Assembly: GCF_017745675.1 (NCBI RefSeq)
Contig: NZ_JAFLJM010000003.1
Location: 248,001-312,000, forward strand
Source: Alkalihalobacillus sp. BA299
GTDB taxonomy: Bacteria; Bacillota; Bacilli; Bacillales; Bacillaceae_F
DNA length: 64,000 nt
Direction of reading: 5' to 3'
Numbering within the stretch: the stretch's first letter is position 1; each line of letters starts with the position of its first letter. The position numbers and the translations under genes were made by a program. This document shows, in pieces, positions 63,682 to 64,000 of this stretch. The notes beneath the pieces are model-generated. The model did not search any database. It saw only the letters and a program-made list of their open reading frames with translations, and was not told where the DNA came from.

Positions 63682-64000
63682 TTAACGTTGGTCAATCGGA
63701 ACGTAAACTTGCTTGTCCGGACCAACATACTCTGCACGTGGACGGATTAAACGGTTATTGCTGTATTGTTCTAAGATGTGAGCCAACCATCCTGACGTAC
63801 GGCTCACAGCAAAGATTGGTGTGAATAAGTCATATTTAATACCGAGACTATGGTATACACTTGCTGAGTAAAAATCAACGTTTGGTAATAAACCTTTCTC
63901 GCCTGTTACCATTTCTTCAATTTTCACAGACATTTCATACCATTTAGGTTCACCGGTAATAGTCGTTAACTTTTTGGACATTTCACGTAAATGCTTTGCA
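63682..64000 (-). CDS. citZ: Citrate synthase, C-terminal fragment
   Basis: The last about 105 codons of a gene that continues past the right edge. VDFYSASVYHSLGIKYDLFT carries the catalytic aspartate region of citrate synthases, followed by PIFAVSRTSGWLAHILEQ and the C-terminal RPRAEYVGPD. It would condense acetyl-CoA and oxaloacetate. Position upstream of icd-mdh identifies it as citZ. The frame is open to the last base of the window. Confidence 0.93.
   Translation of the reverse strand, partial: AKHLREMSKKLTTITGEPKWYEMSVKIEEMVTGEKGLLPNVDFYSASVYHSLGIKYDLFTPIFAVSRTSGWLAHILEQYSNNRLIRPRAEYVGPDKQVYVPIDQR

Overview
The window comes from a low-GC, endospore-forming Bacillaceae chromosome. The main evidence is gene order. 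From the right edge the minus strand carries citZ-icd-mdh-phoP-phoR-(hflK-hflC)-polA-mutM-ytaF-coaE-gapB-speD-nrdR-dnaB-dnaI-(mqnC)-ytxC-thrS-infC-rpmI-rplT-ysdA. It then runs through ysdC, sspI (plus strand), ysgA, pheS-pheT, zapA-cvpA, polX, mutS2, yshE, long-chain acyl-CoA ligases, fadR-fadB-etfB-etfA, trxA, uvrC, lysC, yslB (plus strand), sdhCAB and gerE. This is close to the Bacillus subtilis 250-260 degree region. Spore genes (gerE, sspI, ytaF, ytxC) fit a sporulating host. The futalosine-pathway gene mqnC and the hflKC pair are departures from the B. subtilis map. I cannot name the species.

Layout. 1-3.5 kb lies outside the conserved block: the start of a glucose-type PTS permease gene, its GlcT antiterminator gene with a RAT/terminator leader, and a lone cytochrome oxidase subunit I gene. 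3.7-8 kb holds gerE and the sdhCAB operon. 8.4-12.2 kb holds a Ktr/Trk-type channel subunit, yslB, and lysC behind a lysine riboswitch. 12.2-24.3 kb holds uvrC, trxA and the fatty-acid oxidation genes with FadR operators. 24.3-29.3 kb holds mutS2, polX, cvpA and zapA. 29.9-34 kb holds pheST behind a Phe T-box. 34-38.6 kb holds small genes, including a sigma-W-type promoter for ysdB. 38.7-42.8 kb holds infC-rpmI-rplT with an L20-type leader, and thrS behind a Thr T-box. 42.8-48.1 kb holds ytxC, mqnC, dnaI, dnaB and nrdR. 48.4-53.3 kb holds speD, gapB with CcpN-type boxes, coaE, ytaF and mutM. 53.3-58 kb holds polA and hflKC with a sigma-W-type promoter. 58.5-64 kb holds phoPR, mdh, icd and a partial citZ.

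Functionally this is mostly housekeeping: TCA cycle (citZ, icd, mdh, sdh), beta-oxidation with its electron-transfer flavoprotein, replication and repair (dnaB, dnaI, polA, polX, mutS2, mutM, uvrC, nrdR), translation (thrS, pheST, infC, rplT, rpmI) and regulation (phoPR, gerE, fadR, glcT). Many start codons are GTG or TTG, and infC starts at ATT.

The most unusual content is intergenic. There are four families of dispersed, structured repeats. Modules A (about 150 bp) and B (124 bp) are chained in arrays, and their paired arms change together between copies. Family C (about 140 bp) has GTTCAAAAAG terminal inverted repeats, and two of its copies are flanked by duplicated sequence. Family D is MITE-like with 23-bp imperfect terminal repeats. 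In all three amino-acid-responsive leaders (lysC, pheS, thrS) a repeat sits between the attenuator and the gene. There is also a 20-bp tandem array where B. subtilis has rnhC, and an unlisted 27-codon membrane peptide next to yshE.
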